Shown: one piece after another, positions 10,787-22,398 of the stretch
Numbering within the stretch: position 1 is the stretch's first letter
Layout: each line of letters begins with the position of its first letter
DNA from: Cristatella mucedo
Lineage: Eukaryota > Bryozoa > Phylactolaemata > Cristatellidae
Assembly (NCBI GenBank): GCA_009760855.2
Contig: WPIO01000204.1
Span: 186,001 to 250,000, forward strand
Direction of reading: 5' to 3'
Length of the DNA: 64,000 nucleotides
Program-made: the position numbers and the translations under genes
Notes under the pieces: generated by a model
What the model saw: only the letters and a program-made list of their open reading frames with translations
Database searches by the model: none
Told to the model about the DNA's origin: nothing

Positions 10787-13700
10787 CACTGTAGCGATCG
10801 TGGAGCATTCAGCAAAGCCCCTGCTCCAGTAAAGGAGGCGTCATCAACGTTGTCTAGCAAGCAGTAGTACTGTAATCGTGCGACCTTACTGCAGAAACCA
10901 CATGTCAAGTGAAGTCGTACGAAGCCTGTAAGGCGTTAACGTTGCCGTCATCCTAAGCGGGTGAAGCAATGACGAACAAGTCATTATAAATACCGAAACA
11001 GTCATAAATCTGCGGTGTAGAGCCAGAGTAAATGTCACGAAGCCGTCATGCACAGGCAGTGTAGCATTCACAAATATCTCATGCAATGGCACTGTAGCAG
11101 TGACAGAGCCTTAAATCAAAGTCCCAGAAGAAATTTACAGGCCACTCATGTTAAGACACTGTTGAGATCTTAAAGCGGTAATGCAAAGCTACCGTTGTTT
11201 CTTTTTTTGAGTCAGTTGTCAAACTAATAGAGCAGCCTAGCCAACATAGCATTAAATCCTGGCCATATAATTGAATGAAAATGCTTGATATCCTAAGACG
11301 TAACAAGTGCCTTAAGCAAAAACTACTCACGGACAATGTACCTTAAGTTTCAGCTGCATAATTTCCATAGTCAGAGTGTGTTGTGTTTGCGTAAGAATAT
11401 ATTCATCATGAGCAAGGACCAAGATCTATCCGTCTTCAGAACCTCATTTTCATAATCCAGCCAATCCTAGCAGCCCTCAGCCTATAGGCTAGGCATATAT
11501 ATCAAGTGTGTAGTCGTATTTATCGTCAGAGTGTCTGACGTTCGTTCAAGAGAATAAATACCAAGAGGTAACGGCGAACACTATCTTTAGACGGACCTTC
11601 TATATCAGACAGGAAAATATAAATTTTCATTAACTTATTACCCATGAAAAATGTACAACGGATATACAGATTATAACAGGATTTAACGTGTCTACGTAAA
11701 GGGCCTCTATTGTGAGAACTATTTAAAATAAATATGCAGCGATCTCAGAGCATCCTGCAAAGCTACTGCTCTAAAAAAACAGCTGTCATGAAATATGTTC
11801 TCCAGTCATGCGATTTTACAGGAGCAAGCACGTGTCATGTAAAGTCGTTCAAATACAGTACGGCATTGACATTGCCACCATCCTAAGCAGCAGAGCGATA
11901 AAAAACGTCATGCGAAAATACTCTACCTGACGTATAAATTCACTGTAGCAATCCCAGAGCCATCTCGGAAAGCCACTGCTGCTGTCTTAAAGCCTTCAAG
12001 CCGAATTGTTGCACTAACAACAGGGCCATTGAAAAAATTCACAGTGCTGTAATTGAAGACACTTTAGCAATCTCGGAACAGAAACTCAAACCCACCATGG
12101 CTGTCTCCAAGTCATCTTGACAATCTAACAGGGCAGCCATTGCAATTTTGCATTTCATCATGGCTATTTTGTTAAACAAAAAACACGACCCTTCTTTGTG
12201 TGCCAAAAACTACAAGCGAGCACTACACTGACAACAAGGCATAACACATTTCCTGCCATCACTTTCATCGTCAAAGTGTGACTGATGGACGCTGGAGAGT
12301 ATGTTTATCAACAGCAAACTGCTGGCATAGTTGGTCAGAGCTTCGTTGGTATTACCGAGTCAATATAGGTTTCCACTACACTAAAGACAGTGCATACTTA
12401 CCAAGTGTTCAGTTGTATTTCAATCTTCAGAGCGTGGCTGGCATTTGCGCAAGATTATATTTATCAAGAGCAAACTCAGGCACTATCTGGCGACAGAGCT
12501 TCGTTAGCGACCAACCAAGTAAGCATTGTCATTAAGCTTCAGCCTTGTATCAACATAATACAAATGTACCAAATTTAGGAAGATTTAACCTATTAACGCA
12601 AAGGACCTCGATCAGTCCGATCTGATTTTATCACAGCTACCACAGCAACGACGAAAAATCCTGCAAGGTGACTACAGCAGTAACCGAGATATCGTGCAAC
12701 GTGATCAAGCAGTGATACTGCAGTAACGTGACAGCCCTGTAGTGTCCATCCAGCAGTCTGGCGAAGACACAATAACAGTGAGTCCGCCATCATCCAAAGC
12801 CAGCATAGCAATTAGGTACTTACCATTCGAAAATAATACACCAGTCTCAAAGCCGTTTTCTCAGTCCAGAATAAAAATCACAGAGCTGTCATGCAGAGGC
12901 TGTGCAGCAGTGAAAAATCTTTAATTCAAAGGCGATGCAGCAGCAACAGAGCCTTCCATCAACGCCATAGTAGAAATCACAACGAAATCATTTTAAGGCT
13001 CTGTAAAATTAGTGAAACGTCATATCAAAGCCACTACTGCTTCGTTTTCAGTCTGAATCCGAAGCTAACAAAGCTGAATAGGCACCTTTGCATTTTATAC
13101 TGGCTAAATAATTAAATAACAAGGTATAATGTGCTATCGGGCAACAACTATTTCAACCAAGCACAGCACTCAGGTGAGGCAATTAAAGGTTCGGTTTCAT
13201 CCTTTTCATAGTCAGAGTATTTCTGCTGTTTGCTAAGAATATACTAATCCTGAACATGGAGCAGAGAAAATCCGTCGCCAAGGCCTATTCATAACCAAGT
13301 CAATACCAGCAGTCTTGAGTCTACAGCCTGGGCATAAATACAAAGTCTCCAGCCTGTCATTTGCAGTGAGCTCTCTTATGACGTTAGCTGAAAACTATAC
13401 GAATTAAAAGGGAACTGCTGACGCGAACTTTTGAGACAGCCTCGTAATTAATCAAGCGAATTCACTTTACCACAAATCTAACGCCAGGGAGGAAGGTAAC
13501 AGGATGAAACACATCTACCTATAAAGCCTCAATTAGCCCAAACTAGTTTAAAAAAAAAAAATTCTGCAGCGATCGCAGATCATCCTGCAAAGCCACTGCT
13601 TTAAGAAAACAGCTGAACTCAAAGATGCTCTAGCAAAAGTTGTGCAGTACTGCAACTTTACAGGGGCAGGCACATGTCACGTGAAGTCATGCGAAACTAA

Positions 13701-16700
13701 TACGGTACTAAAATTGCTATAATCCTAAGACGCAGCACGAATACAAAACGTCATGCGAAAACACTCTTCCTGTCGCATATCAAGCCATGGGAGCAAGCCC
13801 AGAGCCATCTCGGAGAGTAACCACAGCAGTTTCAAAGCCTTTAAGCCGAGCTGTTGTACCATTGGCAGGGTACCTGAAAAATTTGCAGTGCGCACTAATT
13901 TAAATGCACTTTACCAATATCGGAGGAGAAATTCATAGCCACCGTATCTGTGTCCAAGTTATCTTGTTACTCTAATACGGCAGCCTCTATCAACATTTCA
14001 CAAGGCGTTTTTAGGAAATAAAGCAACACGACTTTAAACTACATTTCACGAGCCACAAGAGAGCTCTGAAGATACCTACGGCATTGCAAATTCTCCTGCA
14101 TAATTTATTTTGTCATAGTGTGACTGATAGATGCTAAAGAGTATATTTACCACGAGCAAACAGCCGGCACAGTGGACCGTCACAGCATCGCTATTATTAC
14201 CGAGCTAATAAGCGTTTCAGCTACACTAAAGACAGTGCATGCATACCAAGCGATCGGTCGTACGTCCATCTTCAGAGCATGACGGAAGCATGCTCATTAG
14301 TTTATTTACCAAGAGCGAACGGCAGGTACTATCGGTAGACAGAGTTTCTTTAGCGATCATGCAACTAGGCTTTTTCATTTAGCTTAAGCCCTGTACCTAA
14401 CAAACACAAACCTACCCAATTTGACGAGATTCTATCTATCTACGCAAATGACCTTAAACATTCCGATCTGGTTTTAGCACAGCTACCGTGGCAATTACAG
14501 AACATCCAGTAAAGTGACTACAGTAGTAACCGAGATATTGTTCAACATGACGTCGCAGTGATACTGCAGTCTTGTGACGGCACTGCAGCATGCACATGGC
14601 AGTCTAGTGAAGACGATAGCAATGACTTTGCCGTCGTTAAAAGCCAGCACAGCAACTAGGAATCTGTAAGTAGAAAATAAAATACAAGTCATGAAGCCGT
14701 GCTCTCAATCAAGAGTAACTATCGCAGAGCCGTCATGCTGAGGGCATTCACAAAGCAGGCAAGCTAGGCCACCGTTGCACCAAAAGAGATTTCAATCGAA
14801 GCCCCAATGGGAACTAAAAGGGAATCAAGCTCAGACACTGCATAGATCTCAAAAGGGTATTTCAAAGCCACAATTTCTTTTTTGCGAGTCACTTTGCCCC
14901 AACAACGGAACCGATTAGGCAATAAATACATTTATACTAGGAAAATAATTGAATAACTAGATGTGACATCCATCGGGTGATAACTAACTCAAGGGAGCAA
15001 TACTCTCAGATAAAGCAACAGAAGTTATAGTAGCATAATTTCATGGAGTTTCTGTTGTGTTCGCTTACGAATATACTTATGATGAGCTCCGAGATGGCAC
15101 TAATTATCGCAGGAACTTCGTTGTCTTAACCCAGCCAATACCAGCAGCCCTCAGCCTATAGCCTGGGCACACGTGCTAAGTGCTTAAATCGTATTTGGCC
15201 GTCGGCTCTTCTATGATATCAACTCGAGAGTGCAGGTAATAGGAGAACACTGCAGACGCGACCTTTCGACGCAGACTAGTTGTCGATCCAGCAAATTCAC
15301 ATTTTCACCCTTCTAACCCATAGTACCAATGTACCAACTTTAATGGAATACAATACGTCTACCTATTGATACTCGATTAGCTCGAGTGACTCTTGAAAAC
15401 AGGTCCTGACAGTCATCTGACTTTACAGAGGTGTGCAGATGTCATGTAAAGTCGAACAAACCCAGTACGGCATTGACATTGCCATCATCCTACTCAGCAG
15501 TGCGAATATAAAACAGCATGTCAAAATACTTTACCTGTCGTGTCATTAGAGCAATTCCAGAACCATTTCGGAGAACACCCGCTGCAGTTTCAAATCAGTC
15601 AAGCTAGCTATTGTAGCATTGACTGGACCGCTGAAAGAATTTGCAGGGCACAGATATTTGAATGCCCTTTAGCAATCTCCAAGCAGAAATCCATAGCCAC
15701 CATGGCTGTCTCCGAGTTATCTTGTCACTCTAACAGGTAAGCCAATGCTAAATTACATTTTCCGTAGGCTTTTCTGAAAATAAAAAGAAGACTTTATGCT
15801 ACGTACCACGAACCACAAGCGAGCACTGCTGACAATTAAGACATAGGAAATTCTTTTGCATCACCTACATCATCATAGTGTGTCTGATAGATGCTAGCGA
15901 GTATATATATCATGAGCAAACAGCAGGCACAGTGGACCGTCAGACCATCGTCTTCACTACCGAGCTAAATGGCGTTTCTACCAAAATAAAGACAGTGCAT
16001 ATATACCAAGCGTTCAGTCTTATGTCCTTGCTCAGAGCATGACTGAAGTTTTGTCGAGTTTATTTATCAAGAGCAAACGCCAGGCACTATCTGTAGACTG
16101 AGATTCTTTAACGATACAGCACTGAGTTTCTTTTACGATCGAGTAAGTAGGCTTTTTCATTAAGCTTAAGCCCTGTACTTATGAAACGCAAATGCATCAA
16201 ATTTATTGGCATTGTATCTGTCTATGCAAATGACCTCGACCATTCCGATCCAGTTATAACAAACATACCGCGGCTGCGACAGATCATCTAAAATATGGGC
16301 TACTGTAGCAACCAAGATATCGTGCAACATGACGTAGCAGTGACACTGCTGTTTTGTGACCGCACTGTAGGATGAACATGGCAGTCTGGTGAAGACAATA
16401 GCAATGACTTTGTCAGGATGAAAAGCCCGCACAGCAATTAGGAACATCTAATTCAAAAATACCATATCAGTTACTAAGCCGTATTCTCAATCAACTGTAA
16501 AAATCACAGAGCTGTCATGCTGAGGGCAGTCACAAGTCCCTCATGCCAACCCGCTGAAGCAGCTAAAGATATTTTAATTGACGCCCAGTGAAAATTAAAA
16601 AGGAATCAAGTTGAGTAACAGCATATATCCTAAATTTGTATTTTAAAGCCATCACTGCTTATTTGTGACTCATTGAGCAAAATTAACCCAACCAATCTTT

Positions 16701-17185
16701 TAATCAATACATTCACTAAATAAATAATTGAATAACTAGATACGGCTTCCTGTCGCTCGAAAAATACCTCAAAGAAGCAATACTCTCAGGTACAGCAATA
16801 GAAGTTTTGGTAGCATCATTTTCAGATAGTTTCGGTCGTGTTTGCTTAAGAAAATACTTGCGATGAGCACGGAGCTGACACTAATTGTCGCTATAAGCTC
16901 ATTGCCGAAACCCAAGTCAACCGGCAGCCCTCAGCCTATAGCCTGGGCGTACATGCCAAGTGTTCAGCCGGTCTTTTGCTGACTGCTCGTCTGTGACGTC
17001 AAATTGAGAGAACAGGTAATAAGAGCAACTGTAGACGCTACCTTCCGACGTCGTCTCTTTATTTATCAAGCAAATTCACATTTTCACTCTACTAATGCCT
17101 GGTACGAATGTACCTACTTTAGCAGGATGCAATACGTCTACCTATCGAGACTCGATTAGCCTAAGCCACTATTAAAATCATCTCC

Positions 17186-18160
17186 TGCAGCGATCACAGG
17201 TTAGCCTGCAAAGCCGTAGCTCTACAAAAGAGCTAACATCAAAGATGCTGTGCCCATAATAGTGCAGTCATGTGACTTTTGAGAAGCAAGGGCTGTTCCT
17301 TGTAAAGTCGTGCAAACCTAATAAAGCATTTACGTCGCAAACATCTTAAGTAGTCGTGCGAATACCAAGCATCATGATAAAATACTTTACCTGTCGTATA
17401 AAGTCATTGGAGCCATCCCAGAGCCATCTCGGAGAGTACCCGTAGCAGTACCATTGATAGGACTCCTGTAAGACTTCACCGTGCACAGTTATTTAAATTG
17501 AGTTCACCACTCACAGAGCAGAAATTCATTGCCACCGTGGCAGTCTGCAAGCTATCTTGTTACCATAAGAAAGCAGCCAATACGAATTTATATTTCACGT
17601 GACCTTTTTCGGTCATACAAAACACGACTTTACATTAGGTATCACGAACCACGAGTGAGCAGTGCAGACACCTAAGGTATAGTACATTCTCTTGCTTAGC
17701 TCCCGAAGCGATCACTGGTTAGCCTGCAAAGCGACTGCTTTAAAAAAAAAGAGCTAACATCAAAGAGGATCTAGTTCTGGTGGTGCAGTTATGCGACTTT
17801 ACAGGAGCAAGCAAGTGTCATGTAAAGTCTTGCGAACCCAGTACAACATTGACGTTGACATAATCCTACATGAAGTACCGAAAGAAAACGTCATGCGAAA
17901 ATACTCTAACTGTCGCATAAAGTCATTGAAGCAATCCCTAGAACCATATCGGGCATCACCTGCGGCAGTTTCAAATCCTTTAAGCCGAGCTTTTGTGCCA
18001 TTTATAGGACCCCTGCAAGAATTCGCAGTGCACGGTTATTAAAATGCATTTTAGCAATCACAGATTGGATATTCGTAGTCATCGTGACGTTCTCTGAGTG
18101 ATCTTGTTACACTAACAGAACAGCCATTAAGAACTTATCTTTTACGTAGCCTTTTTCCGG
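17186..18160. repeat. Local 514-base tandem duplication inside satellite I
   Basis: The phrase starting GCGATCACAGGTTAGCCTGCAA near 17,194 recurs near 17,708, and the two stretches stay alignable for about 450 bases (to about 17,640 and 18,160). This makes one satellite unit longer than its neighbours and points to unequal exchange within the array. Confidence 0.75.
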
Positions 18161-18406
18161 AATCAAAAACGAAACTTTATGTTACTTATAACGAAGCTAT
18201 AGTGAGCAGTACTGACATCTAAGGTATTGGAAATTATCTTGAATCATTTTCATTGTCATGGTGTGACTCGTAGATGCTGAAAGCTATATTTACCCTAAGC
18301 AAACAGCAGGAACATTGGACCGTCAGACCATCGCTATTATTACCAGCTAATACTGTTTTCTACTACACTAAAGACAGTGCATATATACCAAGCATTCACT
18401 CGTTTT

Positions 18407-19399
18407 TAATAGTAATATTAATACTGAACTTGATAAAGCGCCCACAGAGAGCTTAATCTCTTTCTAGGCGCTTTACAAATGCTGCAAAGGGAAATGCAAT
18501 TGAATGGTAAGTAAAATCATGTGTGAATAACAAACGACAAGAATAATATAGTTAGGGGTGACATGCACAGGGTCAGCATTAAAATGTTGTTAGTGGCAGC
18601 ATGAATAGTGTCAGCACGCATAAGCACGTGAAGGGCGAATCACAGGGACCCACTAAATGCTGTCCTAAATAGGTGTGTTTTTAATTTCCTTTTAAATGTG
18701 GTCAGGTCAGGGGATGTTTTGACGCATTTCGGGAGGAGTTCCAGGCTTTGGGAGTATATTAACTAAATGCACGGTCTCCAAAGGGTTTAAGGTTTGTACG
18801 AGGAATTTATAGACTGCTGGATTCCGAAAAGCAGGTGGTATAATGCTGGAACTGATGGGGGAGTATATCGGAGAGATAAGCTGGAGCCATAGAATGAAGG
18901 GGCCTAAAAATAAGCGACAAAACCTTGAAGTCAATGCATTGCTTGACTGGTAGCCAGTGCAAGTCGGCGAGAAGTGGAGTAATGTGGAAACTTCAACGCT
19001 CACGACAGCTAAGCCTAGCTGCAGAGTATTGCACCAGCTGCAATCGCCTGATCGCACGTGCTGGTAGGCCAGTAAGCAGTGAGTTGCAGAAGACGAGATG
19101 AGATGTCACGAATGCATAGACCAACTTAGACGTGGTATCCTTATCTAAACAAGCCCGAATTTTAGCCATGTTGTGTAGCTGAAAATAGGCAGATTTTACT
19201 GTGGAGCTGATATGGTCGTCTAACGAGAGGTCGCTTCGGAATATGACAACTAGATTTCGAGCTGATTCGACAGGAGATATGCTGGCAGAGCCAATTTTGA
19301 GACTCAGCCTTTCCAATATCCTAATCACACTAGGTTTGCCCACAACAAGTAAGTTAATTTTATCATCGTTTAGTTTTACGAAAGTTGCTGCCATCCATG
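18407..19399 (-). mobile_element. LINE A copy e, 3' part (separated from its 5' part by LINE B)
   Basis: This is the 3' third of the longest LINE A copy. Just left of the LINE B insertion it resumes with WMAATFVKLNDDK, runs through ARNLVVIFRSDLSLDDHISS, and continues to the 3' UTR, the terminal hairpin (18,435-18,474) and an AT-rich tail. The left host flank ends CACTCGTTTT (18,401-18,406), matching CGTTTT at 24,667-24,672 across the whole nest, so the 6 bp is the likely target-site duplication of LINE A in the satellite. LNDDK directly downstream of the interrupted RT confirms that the two halves belong together. Confidence 0.9.
18993..19394 (-). pseudogene. LINE A ORF2 fragment downstream of the RT core
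   Basis: About 133 open codons: FVKLNDDKINLLVVGKPSV at the start, then ARNLVVIFRSDLSLDDHISS, then GLPARAIRRLQLVQYSAARL at the end. These blocks follow the RT palm in CR1/L2-like proteins. The frame is lost shortly after, before the final WNSLP-type block. It continues the ORF interrupted at 22,406. Confidence 0.85.
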
Positions 19400-19449
19400 T
19401 AATGTATCTCCGTCAGTAACTCAAGAAAGTCATAAAGACCATGTGGGTA

Positions 19450-20022
19450 TTACGCAGGAGAGTTTTGTATAGCATACTCACAGCCTAAGCGGCTTTCGGT
19501 ACGCATTCGGTACCCAACAGACTTCGTCTCACGCAACAAAGAGAAAGTGGGAAGCATAGCAGAGTCAAGAGAGCAGTTAAGGTAGTGAGTAGCATAGAAG
19601 TAGCAGCTCAGGAGCGCTGAAAAAGATGTGCCACCGTCGGCAGTTGGAGAGTAGATGTCGTTGCGTATGAATTGTGGAAGCGAGTTCCACAGTCTAGGAC
19701 CTGCAGAGCTAAAGCTTCTGTCGCCAACTGTCTTTGAGCGGAGGAACGGGACAGCTAATTTATTGTCCACACAGGACCTGAGGGCGCGAACAGGCTGAAA
19801 CTGATGCAGCAGTTCAGCTAGGTATGAAGGAGCCAAGCCGTAGCGGGCCTTGTGGGTCAGCGTAAGAACTTTGCTCCGTATCCTTTGCTCAACCAGCAAC
19901 CACCATAGCTCTTCCAGAAAAGGTGACACGTGCTCAAACCGCTGGGACTTGAAGACCAGCCTTGCAGCCATATTCATAGTCCGCTGTAGTGGCATAATAG
20001 CTTTCTTTGGCAGCCCAGCCAA
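19450..20022 (-). pseudogene. LINE B ORF2 C-terminal fragment
   Basis: 190 open codons beginning MAGLPKKAIMPLQ and containing RIRSKVLTLTHKARYGLAPS and DRSFSSAGPRLWNSLP near residue 100-120. About 70 further residues follow, ending AIQNSPA at the stop. The same end is present in copy 2 (57,469), so that stop is probably the natural ORF2 terminus. A frame break separates it from the segment at 20,083-20,364. Confidence 0.88.
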
Positions 20023-20082
20023 AAGGGAATTACAATAATCAAGCCGAGACAGAACTAAAGAGCTAGTTAAATTTTTTACAAG

Positions 20083-21239
20083 CTACTGTGGGAGACAGCT
20101 GCTAATCTTGGATAGAGATCGGATGTGATGGCTAGCTGTAGAGGCAGTCTTCTGGATGAAGCTTTTGAAATTGAGGCAGCTGTCGAACACGACACCTAGA
20201 TTCCGAGCACGTGGTGAAGGTCGCACAATAGCATCACCTATTAGAACAGCAAAGCCTTTTAATCCAGCCACACGCTTAGGGTGTCCTATGAGCAGCAGTT
20301 CGGTTTTATCGTCATTTAATTTCAGGATGTTTTTGACATCCAGGATCGAATATCGGCAAGGCAAGCATTCAGTTTTTCAGTTGCTGCAGCAGATTCCGAC
20401 GGTTTAAATGACAAATACAACTGATTATCGGCAGCATAGAAGTGATATCCTATTCCACGGGCCTTAATCACTTTTCCCAGAGGTTGTGTATAAATGGAGA
20501 ACAGCAAGGGACCGAGTACAGACCCTTGAGGGACTCCACAGCTGACCCTTCTCATGTCTGAGACCTGGCCCCCACATGACACGGATTGAACACGATAAGA
20601 CAAGTATGATTTAAACCACGCCAGTGCTTCGTCTGCCAGACCGATCGTTGTTCTCAATCGTTCAAGCAGAACTTCGTGATCAATGGTCTCGAAAGCAGCA
20701 GACAGATCTAGCAGAGGTAAGGCAGTGACACTCCCGTGGTCGTTGCCACGTAGAATGTCGTTGTTAACACGGAGGAGAGCAGTTTCAGTAGAGTTCTGCC
20801 TCTTGAAACCTGATTGAAATTTTTCTGACATTCCATTATTTTCAATATGTTCAATTAGCTGCGTAGCAACAATTTTTTCAAGAATCTTTGATGAGAACGG
20901 AAGAAGGGAAACTGGACGATAGTTTGCTAGGACCTCTGTGTCTAATCCAGGCTTTTTAAGAATAGGTCTAGCGATTGCCGATTTGAAGGACTTGGGGACG
21001 ACCCCTTTTCCCAAAGAAGCATTAACAATCTTGGTTATGGCAGGGCTAAGTTGGTCTGCAAGTGAAGACCACAGAGATGAAGGTATAGGGTCTTCAGGAG
21101 ACGAGCTCTTTTTGCTAGACCTTATTAAGGCAGCCACATCACAGGCAGAAACATCAGAGAACCTTTTAAGAAAGGTCACAGGTTGAGGAGCGGCGATTGC
21201 TTTGGTCGGAGGTTTCTTAATGGAGGCACGAATGTGCAC
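20083..21239 (-). pseudogene. LINE B reverse transcriptase (catalytically altered)
   Basis: The reverse transcriptase domain covers 21,239-20,322, and its continuation in another frame covers 20,364-20,083. In order: a thumb-preceding linker, NYRPVSLLPFSSKILEKIV, FQSGFKRQNSTETALLRV, LLDLSAAFETIDHEVLLERL (palm, first catalytic Asp), GVPQGSVLGPLLFSIYTQPL, then YHFYAADNQLYLSF. Family members carry YADD here, as copy 2 does, so the first of the two catalytic aspartates is replaced by Ala. After a frame break come LNDDKTELLLIGHPKRVAGL and RNLGVVFDSCLNFKSF. In cells such an enzyme would copy LINE RNA at nicked DNA; this one could not. Confidence 0.93.
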
Positions 21240-21467
21240 ACTTTTTTCAGTAAAGAAGGCTGAAAACTTTTCGGCTGAGCTCTTAATAACTGGGGAGTCA
21301 GACCTGACAGCATTGGCCAGTAAATGGTTTACTGTTTTATAAATCTGTTTAGTGTCCGACTGGCAGGAATTCAGTCTTCTAATGAAAAAAGAAGCCCTGG
21401 CTTTTTTAGGCTTTCGGGTGTAAACTCGAAGGAATTCTTTAAAATTGACTAGGTCTGCCTCAGACCC

Positions 21468-22398
21468 CTATTTCTTGAAACGACGTTCCAGCCTGCGCTT
21501 AACACGGCGCATCTTAAGGAGTTTTTTTGTAAATTGATAGCAATCTCGACGACTTTGAACACGGATAGAGCGAACGGGAGCATGCTTGTCAAGAGCACTC
21601 CTGAGTGTCATGATCATCGCATCAGTGAGGGTATCGAGGCTGCCGGTCGAGTCTGAATGCAGATCAAGAAGGCCTGCATCACAAACAGATTTCAAAAACT
21701 TGTCCATGTCAATGCTTTGTAAGTTACGTCGTTTGGCAAATTCGACATTGCCCTGCACGTACGAGGGAGCAGGACCAGTAAACGAGACCGAACAATGATC
21801 TAAGAGGTTCAGTGGGCACACCATAAAGTCAGTGGGGAGGACATCCTTAGTGATCACGAGATCTAGAATGTGGCCACCGACGTGGGTGCTATGATTAACG
21901 TGTTGGGCCAAACCAAAATTCTCCAGACAGTCAAGAAATGAGCGGACCTGGCTGTATCTAGTGCTGTCAACGTGAATATTAAAGTCTCCTATAATCAGTA
22001 GCGGCCTGTCATACACAAATATTTTAGTGAGGAACTCTGAAAACTCCTCTATAAACAAGTTTAGACAGCCAGAAGGAGGCCGGTATTACCCAACGGTGAG
22101 AGGCATTGTCTTTGTTGAAGATCTGATAGCAACTGATTCAAACGATGACCCATGCGAGAAACTGCACATTTTATGGCCAAACGATTCGCGAACAACAATT
22201 GCAACCTGCCACCAACCTTGTCAGAACGCATGGACTGATAGAATGAGAACCCGAGTGGGGTGGTCTCGGAAATACAGCTACTGGAACAATGCGTCATCCA
22301 GGTTTCGGTAAGCAGAAATGCATCTAGCTTCTCCTGGACCACCTTATCGCGGATAAGTAACCCCTTGGTTTTTAGCGAGCGGAGATTTGGTGTCATCA
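21468..22398 (-). pseudogene. LINE B endonuclease domain (APE-type), broken
   Basis: The first part (22,398 to about 22,240) reads NLRSLKTKGLLIRDK and then LDAFLLTETWM, with the catalytic Glu of TETW. After a frame break the reading continues through GSSFESVAIRSS to a TAA stop and then YRPPSGCLN. From 22,058 the open frame gives LLIIGDFNIHVDS (the GDFN motif), then HVGGHILDLVITKD and SLLDHCSVSF-like blocks, and ends in basic RRVKRRLERRFKK. These are the standard apurinic endonuclease motifs of CR1/L2-like LINEs. The domain nicks target DNA; here it is inactivated by the frame break and stop. Confidence 0.9.

Larger units (their letters stand above)
19400..22398 (-). mobile_element. LINE B copy 1, about 3.0 kb, inserted inside LINE A copy e
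   Basis: The element runs from 22,398 (5') to 19,400 (3') on the minus strand. ATCCATG stands at 19,393-19,399 and again at 22,399-22,405, a 7 bp target-site duplication that falls inside LINE A's codons for the WMAA block. It includes nearly the complete endonuclease (first recognised residues NLRSLKTKGLLIRDK), the RT and the C-terminal region, and ends with GGAGATACATTA. ORF1 and the 5' UTR are missing. The coding region carries frameshifts, an in-frame stop before YRPPS, and an altered catalytic motif (YAADNQLY instead of YADDTQLY). Apart from these lesions it is much fresher than its host element. Confidence 0.93.
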
